64,000 nucleotides of DNA from JAAYXS01 sp043820985 (GCA_043820985.1 JBDRDH010000011.1:1-64000), one strand, 5' to 3'. Positions 26,559 through 36,488 are shown, counted from the first letter of the stretch. Numbers and translations: made by a program. Notes: generated by a model not told the origin, from the letters alone.

Positions 26559-28711
26559 GCACGGCAGCCGCGGGAACATTACCAGCTCGCCTGAGTACGC
26601 GGATCTTCACCCCGCTCGCGCGTCTGCGGCGGCGTTGCCGGCTATACCTGCATTTGGAAGGCGTTCGTATCCTGCTGATCGTGATGGTCGGCCTGAGCGG
26701 ACTGCAACTGGTGCTGGATCGCTGGTTGAGAATGACGACCGGACAGCGGCTATTGCTCAGTCTCTGCCTGTTACTAGTGTGGTTGTGGATCCTGTACCGT
26801 CGTGTGTGGCGTCCGCTGCGGTGTCCGCTGCCGGATGACATGCTGGCCGCGCTGGTGGATCGTAAGTATCCGGAATTGGCAGATCGGTTTACCACCGCCG
26901 TGCAGTTTGCCGGTGGAGCGCGCGGTCGGGCTTCGCCGCGACTGGTGCAGGCTGTATTGACGGAAGCGTGCGACTCGGCGAGCGTGGTATCGTTTCTGAC
27001 GGTCCTCAACCACCGGCGGGCGCGCAAGCGAGCACGCGATATTCTGATTATGTTAGTCGCGCTCATGTTGGTGGGATGGCTGATGCCGGTCGGCGCTGGG
27101 ACGTGGTTTCAGCGGAACTGGCTGCTGAGCGCGGTCAACTGGCCGCAACACACCCATATCTGGCCGGAGGGCTTTGACCAGGCCGGGCGTCGGCGGATGG
27201 CGCGCGGCGACATGGTCGAAATCAGTGCCATGGTGATAGGCGCGATGCCCACCAGGGCCACGCTGCAATGGTGGACCCCGGCGGGTAATCGTGGTCACGA
27301 GACGATGTCACAGGTGGGTGAGCGTGGTTTGGTGGTCGCGATCGGGCAGTTGGCGGAAGACATCCATTTTCGCATCGTCGGGGGTGATGAGCGGACGCGT
27401 GAGTATGTTATCGAAGCCGTGGAGCGACCGCGCATCATGCATACCGTAGCGCGCGTTCAACCGCCGGCCTATACACGCATGGCGCCGATCGAACTCGAAC
27501 AGCAGACCGTGCTCGAGGTGTTGTTCGGGGCGACGCTCGAGATTCAAGCGGATCTTAACAAGCCGGTTGAGCACGCGGCCTTCGTCGCGACTGATGGCAC
27601 GCCAGCTCCGTGTGTGGTGCTGCCGGGAGTGGATGCGGAGCGTGGCCCCTTCGCGCTGGTGTACTGGCCCGAGCCGGTGTCCGGTTCATACAGTTTCGAG
27701 TTGCGTGACCAGGACGGTTTGCGTAACCGGGATCCGGTGCGCTATACCTTGCGCGTGGTAGCCGACCGTGCGCCACAGGTGCGCATGGAGTTAACTGACG
27801 TCGGTGAAATGGTCACGCCAACAGCCGAGCTGCCGATCGACCTGTTGGTGGACGATTCGTATGGTCTGGCGGCGGTGCGCGTGATTGTACAAGCTGCCGA
27901 GCAGGCTGAGCGCACGGTTGCCGTTCCGGATTTCTCCGCCGGTAGTCGCCGGTTTTCAATTGAATTCGGCTTGGCGGTAGCGGCCACCGGGGTCAGTCCG
28001 GGAGATCGATTGCGCGTGTGGGCCGAGGCGGATGATCTCGATCCGCGCGGACCGAACGTGGGTACGGCACCCGTGACCACGTTACGGGTGGTATCGCGGG
28101 ATGAGTTCCTGGCGGAGATGGCTCGGCAGGAACTGGTGTTGCGGCAGGAGTTTGAGCGGCTGGCCAGTGCCCAGCGCAAGTTGAGTGATGCATTACAGCG
28201 CATTCTGGAGGGGGTGGAGGACGGGCAGCCGCTCGAAACCGCGCTAGATCGTCGTTTGGCTGGACTCGGTCGCAGCCAGGCGGCACAGGCCGCGCGCTGT
28301 CTGGCGCTGGGACGCGGATTCGCGCGTGTTCTGGCACAAATGCGCACCAGTCATGTCGCGCGGCCGGAAGATGAACAGCGCATCAAGGAGCGTGTGATAA
28401 TCCCACTGGGGCAATTGGCCCAGGAGGCGATCCCAGCGGCGTCCAGGACGCTGGACGCATTGCGGGCCGGCGTGGAACCGCGGTCACGAGCTGAGGCCAC
28501 TCTGTCACAAGAGGAAGTATTGCGGCGGATGCAAGACATATTGGCGAACATGCTCGAATGGGAGGGTTACCAGCAGGCTTTGACCCTGCTGGAGGAAGTT
28601 ATCGACGCGCAGGCGACGATCCGCGCGGAGACGTTGAATGAACTCGGCGAGCAATTGGATGACATTCTAGATCTGGGTGATTTGGATGACGGGCAAGAGT
28701 CCGTGCCGTAG
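26555..28711 (+). CDS. DUF4175-like large membrane protein
   Basis: Taken from GTG 26555 (GTGA overlap with the VWA gene; GGAGG 11 bases upstream) it has 718 residues. Two N-terminal membrane helices (~35-55, 60-80) and a third near 165-180 precede a long extracytoplasmic part with Ig-like units ('PPAYTRMAPIELEQQ', 'DQDGLRNRDPVRYTLRVVAD') and a helical C-terminus rich in Glu/Arg. The layout matches DUF4175-like proteins that accompany MoxR operons in planctomycetes. A GTG at 26525 is a less likely start. Confidence 0.75.
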   Translation: MSTAAAGTLPARLSTRIFTPLARLRRRCRLYLHLEGVRILLIVMVGLSGLQLVLDRWLRMTTGQRLLLSLCLLLVWLWILYRRVWRPLRCPLPDDMLAALVDRKYPELADRFTTAVQFAGGARGRASPRLVQAVLTEACDSASVVSFLTVLNHRRARKRARDILIMLVALMLVGWLMPVGAGTWFQRNWLLSAVNWPQHTHIWPEGFDQAGRRRMARGDMVEISAMVIGAMPTRATLQWWTPAGNRGHETMSQVGERGLVVAIGQLAEDIHFRIVGGDERTREYVIEAVERPRIMHTVARVQPPAYTRMAPIELEQQTVLEVLFGATLEIQADLNKPVEHAAFVATDGTPAPCVVLPGVDAERGPFALVYWPEPVSGSYSFELRDQDGLRNRDPVRYTLRVVADRAPQVRMELTDVGEMVTPTAELPIDLLVDDSYGLAAVRVIVQAAEQAERTVAVPDFSAGSRRFSIEFGLAVAATGVSPGDRLRVWAEADDLDPRGPNVGTAPVTTLRVVSRDEFLAEMARQELVLRQEFERLASAQRKLSDALQRILEGVEDGQPLETALDRRLAGLGRSQAAQAARCLALGRGFARVLAQMRTSHVARPEDEQRIKERVIIPLGQLAQEAIPAASRTLDALRAGVEPRSRAEATLSQEEVLRRMQDILANMLEWEGYQQALTLLEEVIDAQATIRAETLNELGEQLDDILDLGDLDDGQESVP

Positions 28712-28716
28712 TGCGG

Positions 28717-30144
28717 ATGATCAGGTGCGTTGCTGATATGCGCGTGTCGCGAGGTAAATATGCCGGGTGTCTGGTATGGTGGCTGGTGCTGTGCGCGCCG
28801 GTGGGGCTGTGTGCGCAAAATGCGGTAACCACAACGCAACCGGTGTTGTCGGAGCGCCAGGCCGCGGTGCGCGATCGCGTGCGCCAGCTTGAGAGCCGCA
28901 TGTTGATGCTGACGCGCGTGCTGGCCGAGACTGAGCCCGAGAAAGCCGAACGTCTGCGTCAGGCACTGGATTGGTCGGGACGACAACGTATCCGGCACCG
29001 GGTGGAACAACTGGTTGAGTTACTACGCACCGGTGATCTCAGCGATGCTGAAAACCAGCAGGCAGCATTACTGTCGGATTTGCAGGACATGCTCGACCTG
29101 TTGACCGCGACCACCGATCAATTTGAACGCAAGCGTGAAGAACGTAAACGGCTGGAAGGCTTCAAACGCGCCATTCGCATCCTGGCGGAAGATCAGCTCG
29201 AACAGCTCTACCGGACGCAGCAGGCGACGGAGTCCGAACGCGCGGTGATGCGGGAGCTGGAACAAGAGCAACGCGCCCTGGAACGGCGCGCGGCCGATTT
29301 GATACGCGAAATGGAAGCACCTGACCGTGATTCCGCTCAAACTCCCGGGCAACACCAATTGTCGGGCGCGCGCGAGCAAATGCAGGCGGGTGCCGATCGG
29401 TTGGCCGAAATGCAGCCACAAGCGGCCCAGGCGCGGCAGCGGGAAGCGCTGCAGGAATTGCAAAGCGCCATGGATGCGTTGAACGACGCGCTACGACAGG
29501 TACGCCGGGAAGAACTGGAGGAAACGTTGACCGCCGTGGAAGCGCGGATCAAGAGCATGCTGGCTCGCGAACACGCCATCCAGGCGGACGTAAAGGATTT
29601 GCACAAGCTCGGGGCCGCGAATTGGAACCGTAACGATCAGTTAAAGCTTGACGCGGCGGCTCAGCAACAGCAGGCGGTGGCCGGCGATTGCCAGGATCTG
29701 GTCAACATTCTGATCGGCGAGGGGACCACGGTGGTGCTACCGGAGCTGGCCAATCAACTAGCGGCGGATATGGTGGAGATCGCCACGCGGCTGGATCGGG
29801 CCGATACGTCGGCAGGTACGCAGGACCTGCTGGAGCACGTAATCGCGACGCTGGAAGAGATTCTGGGAGCTATCGAGGTTCGCCGGCAGGAAGAGTTGGA
29901 GCTAATGCAACAATCCGCCGCGGGATCTCCCGACAGTGGCAGTCAGCCGTTATTACACCCGTCAGCCGAACTCAAGCTGCTGCGGAGTTCGCAAGTGCTG
30001 ATCAACCGGCGGACCATGGAGTTGGCCGAGGCGACAGCCGTGGGAGATATAACAGAACCGCAGCGATGCACATTGCTACGAGGATTATCGCAGCGTCAAC
30101 GGGCCTTGGAAGAAATGGCGCGGCGGATGAACGAGAGGAAATAG
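28717..30144 (+). CDS. Exported coiled-coil protein
   Basis: This ~475-aa protein has starts possible at GTG 28711, ATG 28717 or ATG 28738; the last gives the cleanest signal peptide (MRVSRGKYAGCLVWWLVLCA). The mature protein is almost wholly charged helix with heptad-like stretches ('MRELEQEQRALERRAADLIR', 'REALQELQSAMDALNDALRQ'). Such proteins next to DUF4175-like genes are probable periplasmic partners of the VWA assembly. No catalytic motif is visible. Confidence 0.75.
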   Translation: MIRCVADMRVSRGKYAGCLVWWLVLCAPVGLCAQNAVTTTQPVLSERQAAVRDRVRQLESRMLMLTRVLAETEPEKAERLRQALDWSGRQRIRHRVEQLVELLRTGDLSDAENQQAALLSDLQDMLDLLTATTDQFERKREERKRLEGFKRAIRILAEDQLEQLYRTQQATESERAVMRELEQEQRALERRAADLIREMEAPDRDSAQTPGQHQLSGAREQMQAGADRLAEMQPQAAQARQREALQELQSAMDALNDALRQVRREELEETLTAVEARIKSMLAREHAIQADVKDLHKLGAANWNRNDQLKLDAAAQQQQAVAGDCQDLVNILIGEGTTVVLPELANQLAADMVEIATRLDRADTSAGTQDLLEHVIATLEEILGAIEVRRQEELELMQQSAAGSPDSGSQPLLHPSAELKLLRSSQVLINRRTMELAEATAVGDITEPQRCTLLRGLSQRQRALEEMARRMNERK

Positions 30145-30146
30145 AC

Positions 30147-31208
30147 GTGCGGCGGATGGTAATATCCAGGTATGCAGGCACTGTGCGAGTTTGCTGTCGC
30201 GGTTGGGTGGTGATCCTGATATTAAACGCCACGGCACTGAGCCAGGCGCCGGATATGAGCCAGGAGCGCTTTTCCGAGGCTTTTCACGCGCACATCCGCA
30301 CATTGGGGCCGGAGCAGGCCGCGCGGGTCGAACAGGTTCTGAATGAGTGGAGCGCAGCTCAGCGTGAAACGCCGGAGAGCTTGGTGCCGGCGATCCTGGC
30401 AGAGCTGTATCCTGAGTATGGTTTAGCCTTGGCGGCTTTTGATGCTGGAGATTATGCCGAGGCTCGGCGGCGATTTGCCCCGCTACGTGAGCATCTCGAT
30501 CCCTACCTGGCTGCTAACACGCATTACTTCCACGTCCGCGCCCAGATGGAGCTACATCAGTTTGAGGAAGCCGAAGCGGAATTGAGTGGGCTGATGGAGC
30601 AGTACGAGGAATTGGCGAAATACACGCCATATGCGCGACATGTGTGGTATCTGCGAGCCTGTTGCCAGTATGCAAACCTGCATATTTCCGAAGCCGCCGA
30701 TACCTTGCGCGTGATGCGGGAGCGTTTTCCGAAATTGCCTGAATCGGTAAGTGTCGGGATGCGGCAATTGCAGTTGGAGTTGGAGCGGCGCGAGCGCGGT
30801 ACTTTGGAGGAAGTCGCGCGGGTGATGAATTACACGGCGGCGCGGCTGGAAGCCGCTGACGACACGCCACGTGTGCGTCAACGACAGGAACAAGTGGTGG
30901 CCATGCTCGACAAGCTCATCGAGCAAGCTCAGCAGCGCGAGCAGCGACAGCAATCGAGTAACCAGGGCCGTTCCGGGGCCGCGCCGCGACAGCCGCGGTC
31001 GGGTGCTCAGGATTCGGTTTTGCCCGCCGAGGGCTCGGCCCAGATCGGCGAGCAGCATGCGGCGCCGCCAGCCGATCCCGGGGAGATGTGGGGGCGTCTG
31101 CCGCCGCTGGAACGCGAAAAGATACTCAACTCGTTGCGCGAGCGGTTCCCGACGAGATATCGACAATTGGTCGAGCAGTACTATCGCTCACTGGCAGAGG
31201 AGAAATAA
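30147..31208 (+). CDS. Exported TPR-like protein
   Basis: This 353-aa protein starts at GTG 30147 with GAGG 8 bases upstream; ATG 30156 is an alternative. A signal peptide (to 'ATALSQA') precedes helical repeats of the TPR type: 'EYGLALAAFDAGDYAEARRR', 'FHVRAQMELHQFEEAEAELS', 'WYLRACCQYANLHISEAADT'. The C-terminus is rich in Gln/Arg and low complexity and ends with a helix containing 'LREKFPTRY'-like sequence. It probably supports protein contacts in the same assembly. No enzyme motif. Confidence 0.72.
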   Translation: MRRMVISRYAGTVRVCCRGWVVILILNATALSQAPDMSQERFSEAFHAHIRTLGPEQAARVEQVLNEWSAAQRETPESLVPAILAELYPEYGLALAAFDAGDYAEARRRFAPLREHLDPYLAANTHYFHVRAQMELHQFEEAEAELSGLMEQYEELAKYTPYARHVWYLRACCQYANLHISEAADTLRVMRERFPKLPESVSVGMRQLQLELERRERGTLEEVARVMNYTAARLEAADDTPRVRQRQEQVVAMLDKLIEQAQQREQRQQSSNQGRSGAAPRQPRSGAQDSVLPAEGSAQIGEQHAAPPADPGEMWGRLPPLEREKILNSLRERFPTRYRQLVEQYYRSLAEEK

Positions 31209-31212
31209 GATC

Positions 31213-32481
31213 GTGCCCGGTGCTCGAGTGGATTCTGGCAGGCATTACGCTGTATTGATTTGCGTGGTGCTGTGTTATGGCGGATGGTTGGCGTTTTTGT
31301 CGACGCCGGCGTATGCACAGCCGGTGACGACCGGGCCGCTCGTGGATGTCGTTGGGCTGGATGGCCAGGTCGTGCGTGGGAATCTGTTGAATGTCACGCC
31401 GGAAATTACTCTTGCAACGGATGGTGGTGAGCGGAAGTTGGCATGGACGGACGTTCTGAGCATCAGTCCGATTACGGAACGGCCCACCAGTACGCCCGCG
31501 CCGCCAGCCGGTCAACTGCGATTTCACCTGGAGGACGGATCCATATTCCGGGGTGAGATCACGGCGTCCGAGGGACGTGAACTTGCCGTTCGACTCGGAG
31601 GCGGTCAGACCTGCCGGTTGGATACGATGATGTTGCGGACAATTCGGCAGGTGGACGCCTCGGCGACGGCGCGGGAAAAGCTGGCGGAAGTCATCACCGG
31701 GCACGCGGACTCCGACAATGTCGATGTGGCCGTGATCGCACGGGACGAGAAGATCGCGATATTACGTGGCCGGGTGGAAGCTATTACCCCGGACATAGTG
31801 ACATTTAACTGGAATGGACGCTCGGTGCGTGTGCCCTGGCGGCGTCTGGTGGGCCTGGTATTCGCCGAATCGGCGCCGCGGACGGCGTCGTGTCTGGTCA
31901 GGTTGCACAGTGGTGATGTGCTGGCGGGCCGGATCGTGGGTGGAACCGCCGAATCCTTGATATTGCGTTCGAATGTCTTTGATGATCAGCCTTTGTATTG
32001 GGCCGAGGTGTCGCGAATTGATTGCCGCAGCGATCGACTGGTGTTGTTATCAGAGCTGCGCCCACGGCAGTACGAGTTCGAGCCATTTTTCGATAAGCAT
32101 TGGGACTACGCCGTGGATGAAACGCTTACCGGGCAGGCGATTCGGCTGGCGGGTAAGAAGTATGCCAGTGGCATAAGCATGCACAGCCGGGCAAAGCTGA
32201 CGTATGACCTCGGCGGCCAATTCCAGCAGTTTGCCGCCACGGCCGGTATTGTAGATGAGATGCGGGGACGCGGCTGCGTGACTATGCGAGTATTGGGCGA
32301 TGGGCGAGTGCTGTGGGAGGCGCGCGAGGTGCGTGGTGGACAGTCGCCGCGCGATGTACTGGTCAACGTGGCGGGTGTACGGGAGTTGCAACTGGTAGTG
32401 GACTTCGACGAGGATTTGGATCTATCCGATCAGGCGGCGTGGGGTTTTGCGCGACTGATTCGGTCCGGGGTGGGAGAGTGA
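31213..32481 (+). CDS. Exported protein with C-terminal NPCBM domain
   Basis: A GTG start at 31213 (GAGGAGA about 9 bases upstream) gives 422 residues. After a signal peptide ('VVLCYGGWLAFLSTPAYA') come three similar beta units ('DVVGLDGQVVRGNLLNVTPE', 'FHLEDGSIFRGEITASEGRE', 'VRLHSGDVLAGRIVGGTAES'). The C-terminal ~135 residues are an NPCBM/NEW2 domain ('GISMHSRAKLTYDLGGQFQQ'), a predicted carbohydrate-binding module. It is part of the operon and overlaps the next start. A sugar or cell wall ligand is plausible but not shown. Confidence 0.8.
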   Translation: MPGARVDSGRHYAVLICVVLCYGGWLAFLSTPAYAQPVTTGPLVDVVGLDGQVVRGNLLNVTPEITLATDGGERKLAWTDVLSISPITERPTSTPAPPAGQLRFHLEDGSIFRGEITASEGRELAVRLGGGQTCRLDTMMLRTIRQVDASATAREKLAEVITGHADSDNVDVAVIARDEKIAILRGRVEAITPDIVTFNWNGRSVRVPWRRLVGLVFAESAPRTASCLVRLHSGDVLAGRIVGGTAESLILRSNVFDDQPLYWAEVSRIDCRSDRLVLLSELRPRQYEFEPFFDKHWDYAVDETLTGQAIRLAGKKYASGISMHSRAKLTYDLGGQFQQFAATAGIVDEMRGRGCVTMRVLGDGRVLWEAREVRGGQSPRDVLVNVAGVRELQLVVDFDEDLDLSDQAAWGFARLIRSGVGE

Positions 32482-34148
32482 TCTTGAACGGTTCCGCGAC
32501 ATACGGCACTGGCCGGCGGCTGGCACTGGCGGGCATAGTGGTAGGGGTGTTGGCTTATGGCTGTGTTGAGGTGTGGGCGGGCGAATCGACTACAGAGACC
32601 CTGGCACTAGTAAAGGCTGATGAGGCGCGGCGCGTCGCGATGCTGGAGCGATTGATACCGTGTGTGGTCTGCATCTTCCCGGATCGCGCGGCGCAGAGTG
32701 GTGGCAGTGGTGTGATCATCGATCCACGGGGCTACGGCTTGACGAACTTCCATGTGATTACGCCCTGTCTGGAGACGCGGCGCGGTTATGGCGGTCTGGC
32801 GGACGGTAAGCTTTACCCACTGGAAGTGCTGGGTATCGATCCGGGGGGTGACATCGCGATGTTCAAGCTTGGCGGGCGCGAGAGTTTTGAGTTCGCCGAG
32901 TTGGGTGATGCGGAGGAACTGGTTCCGGGGCAGTGGGTGGCGGCTTTGGGCAATCCCTTCGGATTGGCGGAGGACTTCATCCCGGCAGTGACGCTGGGGG
33001 TGGTCAGTGGCTTGCACCGTTACCAGTACGGGCAGGGTAACCTGCTGGAATACGCCGACTGCATCCAGGTTTCCACGTCGATCAATCCGGGCAATTCGGG
33101 GGGGCCGGTGGTCGATATGCGGGGGCGTGTCGTGGGTATTGCCGGCCGGGGCTCCTTTGAGGAGCGTGGTCGCGTAAACGTCGGGTTGGGCTACGCGGTG
33201 ACGGCGAACCAGATCAAGCGGTTCATGCCGGCCTTGCAAGCCGGACTGCTATGTCGGCATGGGACCCTGGGGGCCACGGTGCGGCGGGCGGGGGATGAAC
33301 TGATCTTCGGGGCCATACAGGGGCTTTCGCCGGCGGAGCGTGGCGGCGTGGAACTGGGTGATGTGCTGCTGGCGGTCAACGGACGCGCGGTGCGGACGCC
33401 GAATGACTACAACAATGCGCTGGCGGTTCTACCCGCCGATTGGCCGGTCGAGCTTAGGCTCCGCCGGGGGGAGCGCGAGATTGCCGCGCGAACGCGATTG
33501 GAAAGGTTGCCCCTGCGTGAGATGCCGCTGTTCATTCCCAATCGAGCCCGGAACGTCGCCGAGGTCGTCCGGGTGCTTGAATCCTTTACCAGTCGTGGCC
33601 CGACCATTATCAAGTCAGTGGCTCCAGTGTTGTTTGATGTGGAGGTCAGCCAGGTGGAGGGCGAGACTTACACGCTCAGAATTGAATTCAGGAAATCCGA
33701 AGACGAGCTCGAACAAGTGATCATTAAAGGGGTGGACAATGAGCGAGAGTTGCCCGCGCTAATTGAGACGGCTGGTCGCGAGTGGGTAGATTTAGTCACT
33801 CCGTTGCTTTGGATACCGAAGGCCTTGGAGGGCTGGGAAGCTTTGGGTGGCGACGAGGTTGATGGCCGGCTGGTGGCTGTTGTTGAGAAGCGATGTGATG
33901 ATGCCTGTCGACTGCGCTGGATGTTCGCCTGGGATACGCATGAACTAGTGCGACTCGCGGTAACGGATGGAGAGGGGATGGTTACGGCGACATGGCAGCC
34001 GAGTGAGGAATCTGCTCGCCGTATTCCTATCCTACCGTATGCCTGGCGGCGGGTGACCAGTAATCCGGATACCGAATTCAAGTTGCGCGTGCTGGGTTTT
34101 GAAGCGCAAATGGAACCAGGTGACGCGAATGGGGAGGGCGGACCATGA
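32478..34148 (+). CDS. HtrA-like S1C serine protease with PDZ domain, catalytically intact
   Basis: Start GTG 32478 (GTGA overlap) or, better placed behind GGGAG, TTG 32484. An N-terminal membrane/signal segment precedes a trypsin-like domain with the full triad: His92 in 'LTNFHVIT', Asp125 in 'GGDIAMFKL', Ser207 in 'NPGNSGGPV'. A PDZ domain follows (~275-340, 'RGGVELGDVLLAVNGRAVRT'), then ~200 residues unlike standard HtrA. It should act in the periplasm on misfolded or regulated proteins. Two related genes with lost triads follow, each overlapping by 4 bases. Confidence 0.88.
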   Translation: MILNGSATYGTGRRLALAGIVVGVLAYGCVEVWAGESTTETLALVKADEARRVAMLERLIPCVVCIFPDRAAQSGGSGVIIDPRGYGLTNFHVITPCLETRRGYGGLADGKLYPLEVLGIDPGGDIAMFKLGGRESFEFAELGDAEELVPGQWVAALGNPFGLAEDFIPAVTLGVVSGLHRYQYGQGNLLEYADCIQVSTSINPGNSGGPVVDMRGRVVGIAGRGSFEERGRVNVGLGYAVTANQIKRFMPALQAGLLCRHGTLGATVRRAGDELIFGAIQGLSPAERGGVELGDVLLAVNGRAVRTPNDYNNALAVLPADWPVELRLRRGEREIAARTRLERLPLREMPLFIPNRARNVAEVVRVLESFTSRGPTIIKSVAPVLFDVEVSQVEGETYTLRIEFRKSEDELEQVIIKGVDNERELPALIETAGREWVDLVTPLLWIPKALEGWEALGGDEVDGRLVAVVEKRCDDACRLRWMFAWDTHELVRLAVTDGEGMVTATWQPSEESARRIPILPYAWRRVTSNPDTEFKLRVLGFEAQMEPGDANGEGGP

Positions 34149-35167
34149 GATGGGCGGTTTTCCTACTAATGGTCTGCGTGTGTGGGGCTGGTCATGTATT
34201 GGCACAAACGGATTCGCCTGAGCCGGGAGGACCGTTCGGTGATGCGATTGCCGGCGCCAGTCAACGGGTCGTAAAACTGTATGGGGCGACGGCCGGGCGC
34301 GAGAAGGCATATGGTTCCGGCGTGCTGATCTCGCGGGACGGGCGGATCGTGACCACTTTGTCGCTGATGCTGGAGGGGCGCGGTTTGCGCGCCGTGCTGC
34401 CGGACGGCAGTGTGTATCCGGCGGAAGTGTCGGCCCGTGACGAGCAGAGGCAATTGGCACTGCTCAAGATCGAGGCGCGCGGGTTGCCATTTTTCGAGTT
34501 GTCCGACACGCCGGAATTGGAGGTTGGGGATTGGGTGATCGCGGCGGCAAATCCGTTCAAGGTAGCGGATGGGCCGGAGCCGGTGTCGGTGTCGGTGGGG
34601 GTGCTGGCGGGGCGCACGATGTTGAAAGCCCGCCATCGCACGCAGGATTTTTCGTATGACGGGCCGGTGTTACTGACGGATGTGCTGGTTTCCACGCCGG
34701 GGAGTGCGGGGGGCGCGCTCGTTGATGAACGTGGCCGGCTGGCAGGGTTGATCGGCCGGGCGGTGATCGATCGCCGAACGAATACGTGGTGTAACTATGC
34801 GCTGCCGGTCGAGCAGGTGGCGGCGTTTGTGGCGGGGGAGGAGTATTGGCCGCGGGGTGAGTCCGAGGCGGGCAGCACTAAGGTCGCGGCGTCTGGCTTG
34901 CTGGATTGGGGTATACGTTTATTTGACGTCGGTGGGCGTACGAGGCCAGCGTATGTCGAGCGCGTGCGGCCGGGATCACCCGCCTGGAACGCAGGGCTTG
35001 TGCCTGACGATCTGGTCGTGGCGGTTAACGATGAGGCGGTCGTCAGTTGCGAGGAACTTCGCCGGTATGTATCGATGCTGAGTGGGAGCCATAAGCTGAC
35101 GCTGGTTGTCAAACGCGGCGACGAAGTGCTGATGATCGAGCTTGAGCGGGAGCAGGTCGAGCCATGA
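34145..35167 (+). CDS. HtrA-like pseudoprotease with PDZ domain (first)
   Basis: This 340-aa protein has a signal peptide (MRWAVFLLMVCVCGAGHVLA). It aligns with the protease upstream, but the triad is lost: the His position is Ser73 ('IVTTLSLML'), the Asp position Gln103 ('QRQLALLKI') and the Ser position Ala188 ('TPGSAGGAL'). The fold motifs around these sites are kept, as is a PDZ domain ('PGSPAWNAGLVPDDLVVAVN'). It should be inactive and may bind peptides or regulate its neighbour. Overlaps both neighbours by 4 bases. Confidence 0.85.
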   Translation: MRWAVFLLMVCVCGAGHVLAQTDSPEPGGPFGDAIAGASQRVVKLYGATAGREKAYGSGVLISRDGRIVTTLSLMLEGRGLRAVLPDGSVYPAEVSARDEQRQLALLKIEARGLPFFELSDTPELEVGDWVIAAANPFKVADGPEPVSVSVGVLAGRTMLKARHRTQDFSYDGPVLLTDVLVSTPGSAGGALVDERGRLAGLIGRAVIDRRTNTWCNYALPVEQVAAFVAGEEYWPRGESEAGSTKVAASGLLDWGIRLFDVGGRTRPAYVERVRPGSPAWNAGLVPDDLVVAVNDEAVVSCEELRRYVSMLSGSHKLTLVVKRGDEVLMIELEREQVEP

Positions 35168-36345
35168 TGCCGATGCCAATCCGTACAACTTACCGATCAT
35201 CGTGGCTATACCAACTGGCGGCGGTTGCCCTGGTATGTGGCATAACGACAAATTCGAGCGGTCAGGACGCGGCGGCCAAACCGGATCCGGCGGCTGAGTT
35301 GCGGCAGGCCCAACAACAGGTTTTCAGAGCGGCGCTAGAGGCCGTGCAGCCGAGTATCGTGCGGATCGATACGATTGGGGGCGCGGTTCCGGTGGATAAT
35401 ACTGGTCTGATGAAAGCCGCCGAGGTGGTAGCGCCGGGATTCCGGCTGGCCAGCGGGCCGACGACTGGAGTAATCTGCTCCGCGGATGGTTACATCGTCA
35501 GCAGCAGCTTCAACTTTCTGCGCGATCCGACCGTCACGACGGTGACGCTGGCGGACGGGCGGCGTTTGGTGGCGAGGCTGGTGGCGCGCGACAATGTAAC
35601 CGGCCTGGTGCTGCTGAAGGTCAATGCCACCGATCTGCCAGTGCCCCGCTGGTTGCCACGTGAAGAGCTGCGCGCCGGGCAGTGGGTGCTGGTGGCCGGA
35701 CAGGGCCATGGCGGCCAGACGCCGGTGTTGAGTGTTGGTGCATTGAGTGCCGTTCGCCGATTGTATGGTCTGTCCGTACAGGTTGACGCCAAGACATCGC
35801 CATTGAACTATGGTGGTCCGCTATTCGATGTTGAGGGACGGGTCATCGGGATCTGCGTGCCGCGAACCGGTACCGAGGCGGAAAGTATAGCTGGTGCCCG
35901 GTGGTATGACTCGGGGATCGGTTTCGGCATACCGGCGGACTACCTGCATCGGCGGCTGCCGACATTACAGGCCGGTAAGGATATCGAGCGGGGTCTGCTG
36001 GGGGTGGAGTTCGAGACGGACCTGGCAGTTGTGGGAGAGGATGCGCCGGCGCCAGATCATCCGGCCGGGGGGCTCCTCATTGCGGTGCCACCCGGACCGG
36101 CCACCGAGGCGGGATTGCAGGTGGGCGATGTGATCACGCGAGTGAACGATCGGCGTACGACGGGGATTCTGGAAGTATTACGCGCGTTGGCAACTATCGC
36201 GGCGGGTGAGTCGGTGGATATCACGTATCAACGTGAGGGCGTTCAGGCCACGGTGAGCGTAACTCTGGGGAGTGTCGATGAGCTTCGTCGAGCAATCATG
36301 CCAGAGGAGGGGGAGACAGCGGAGGACGAAAGCACGCCGCCTTAA
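35164..36345 (+). CDS. HtrA-like pseudoprotease with PDZ domain (second)
   Basis: This 393-aa protein has a signal segment ending near 'SSGQD'. It aligns with trypsin-like S1C proteases, but the His site is Phe116 ('IVSSSFNFL'), the Asp site Gly147 ('NVTGLVLLKV') and the Ser site Tyr216 ('SPLNYGGPLFD'). PDZ domain at ~300-375 ('GPATEAGLQVGDVITRVNDR'), acidic tail. The substitutions differ from those of the previous gene, so loss of catalysis happened independently or long ago. Last gene of the overlapping run from 14434. Confidence 0.85.
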   Translation: MMPMPIRTTYRSSWLYQLAAVALVCGITTNSSGQDAAAKPDPAAELRQAQQQVFRAALEAVQPSIVRIDTIGGAVPVDNTGLMKAAEVVAPGFRLASGPTTGVICSADGYIVSSSFNFLRDPTVTTVTLADGRRLVARLVARDNVTGLVLLKVNATDLPVPRWLPREELRAGQWVLVAGQGHGGQTPVLSVGALSAVRRLYGLSVQVDAKTSPLNYGGPLFDVEGRVIGICVPRTGTEAESIAGARWYDSGIGFGIPADYLHRRLPTLQAGKDIERGLLGVEFETDLAVVGEDAPAPDHPAGGLLIAVPPGPATEAGLQVGDVITRVNDRRTTGILEVLRALATIAAGESVDITYQREGVQATVSVTLGSVDELRRAIMPEEGETAEDESTPP

Positions 36346-36436
36346 ATCCGAGCCCGACGCGCGAGCGAGGGTGGCGTTAGGGTTCGGGATTCAGGATTCT
36401 GGTTTAAGCTTCAGGGGTGGGGGTTTGCTACACAGA

Positions 36437-36461
36437 GTGGCACCAATCGTTACAATGCCAC
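36437..36461. promoter_or_regulatory. Inverted repeat between protease run and lutABC
   Basis: GTGGCA (36437-36442) and TGCCAC (36456-36461) form a 6-bp inverted repeat with a 13-base spacer, followed after a few bases by six T. It could be a weak terminator for the upstream operon or an operator for lutABC, whose start lies 27 bases downstream. Confidence 0.4.
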
Positions 36462-36488
36462 AAAGTTATTTTTTGCGAGGATTTGCTT

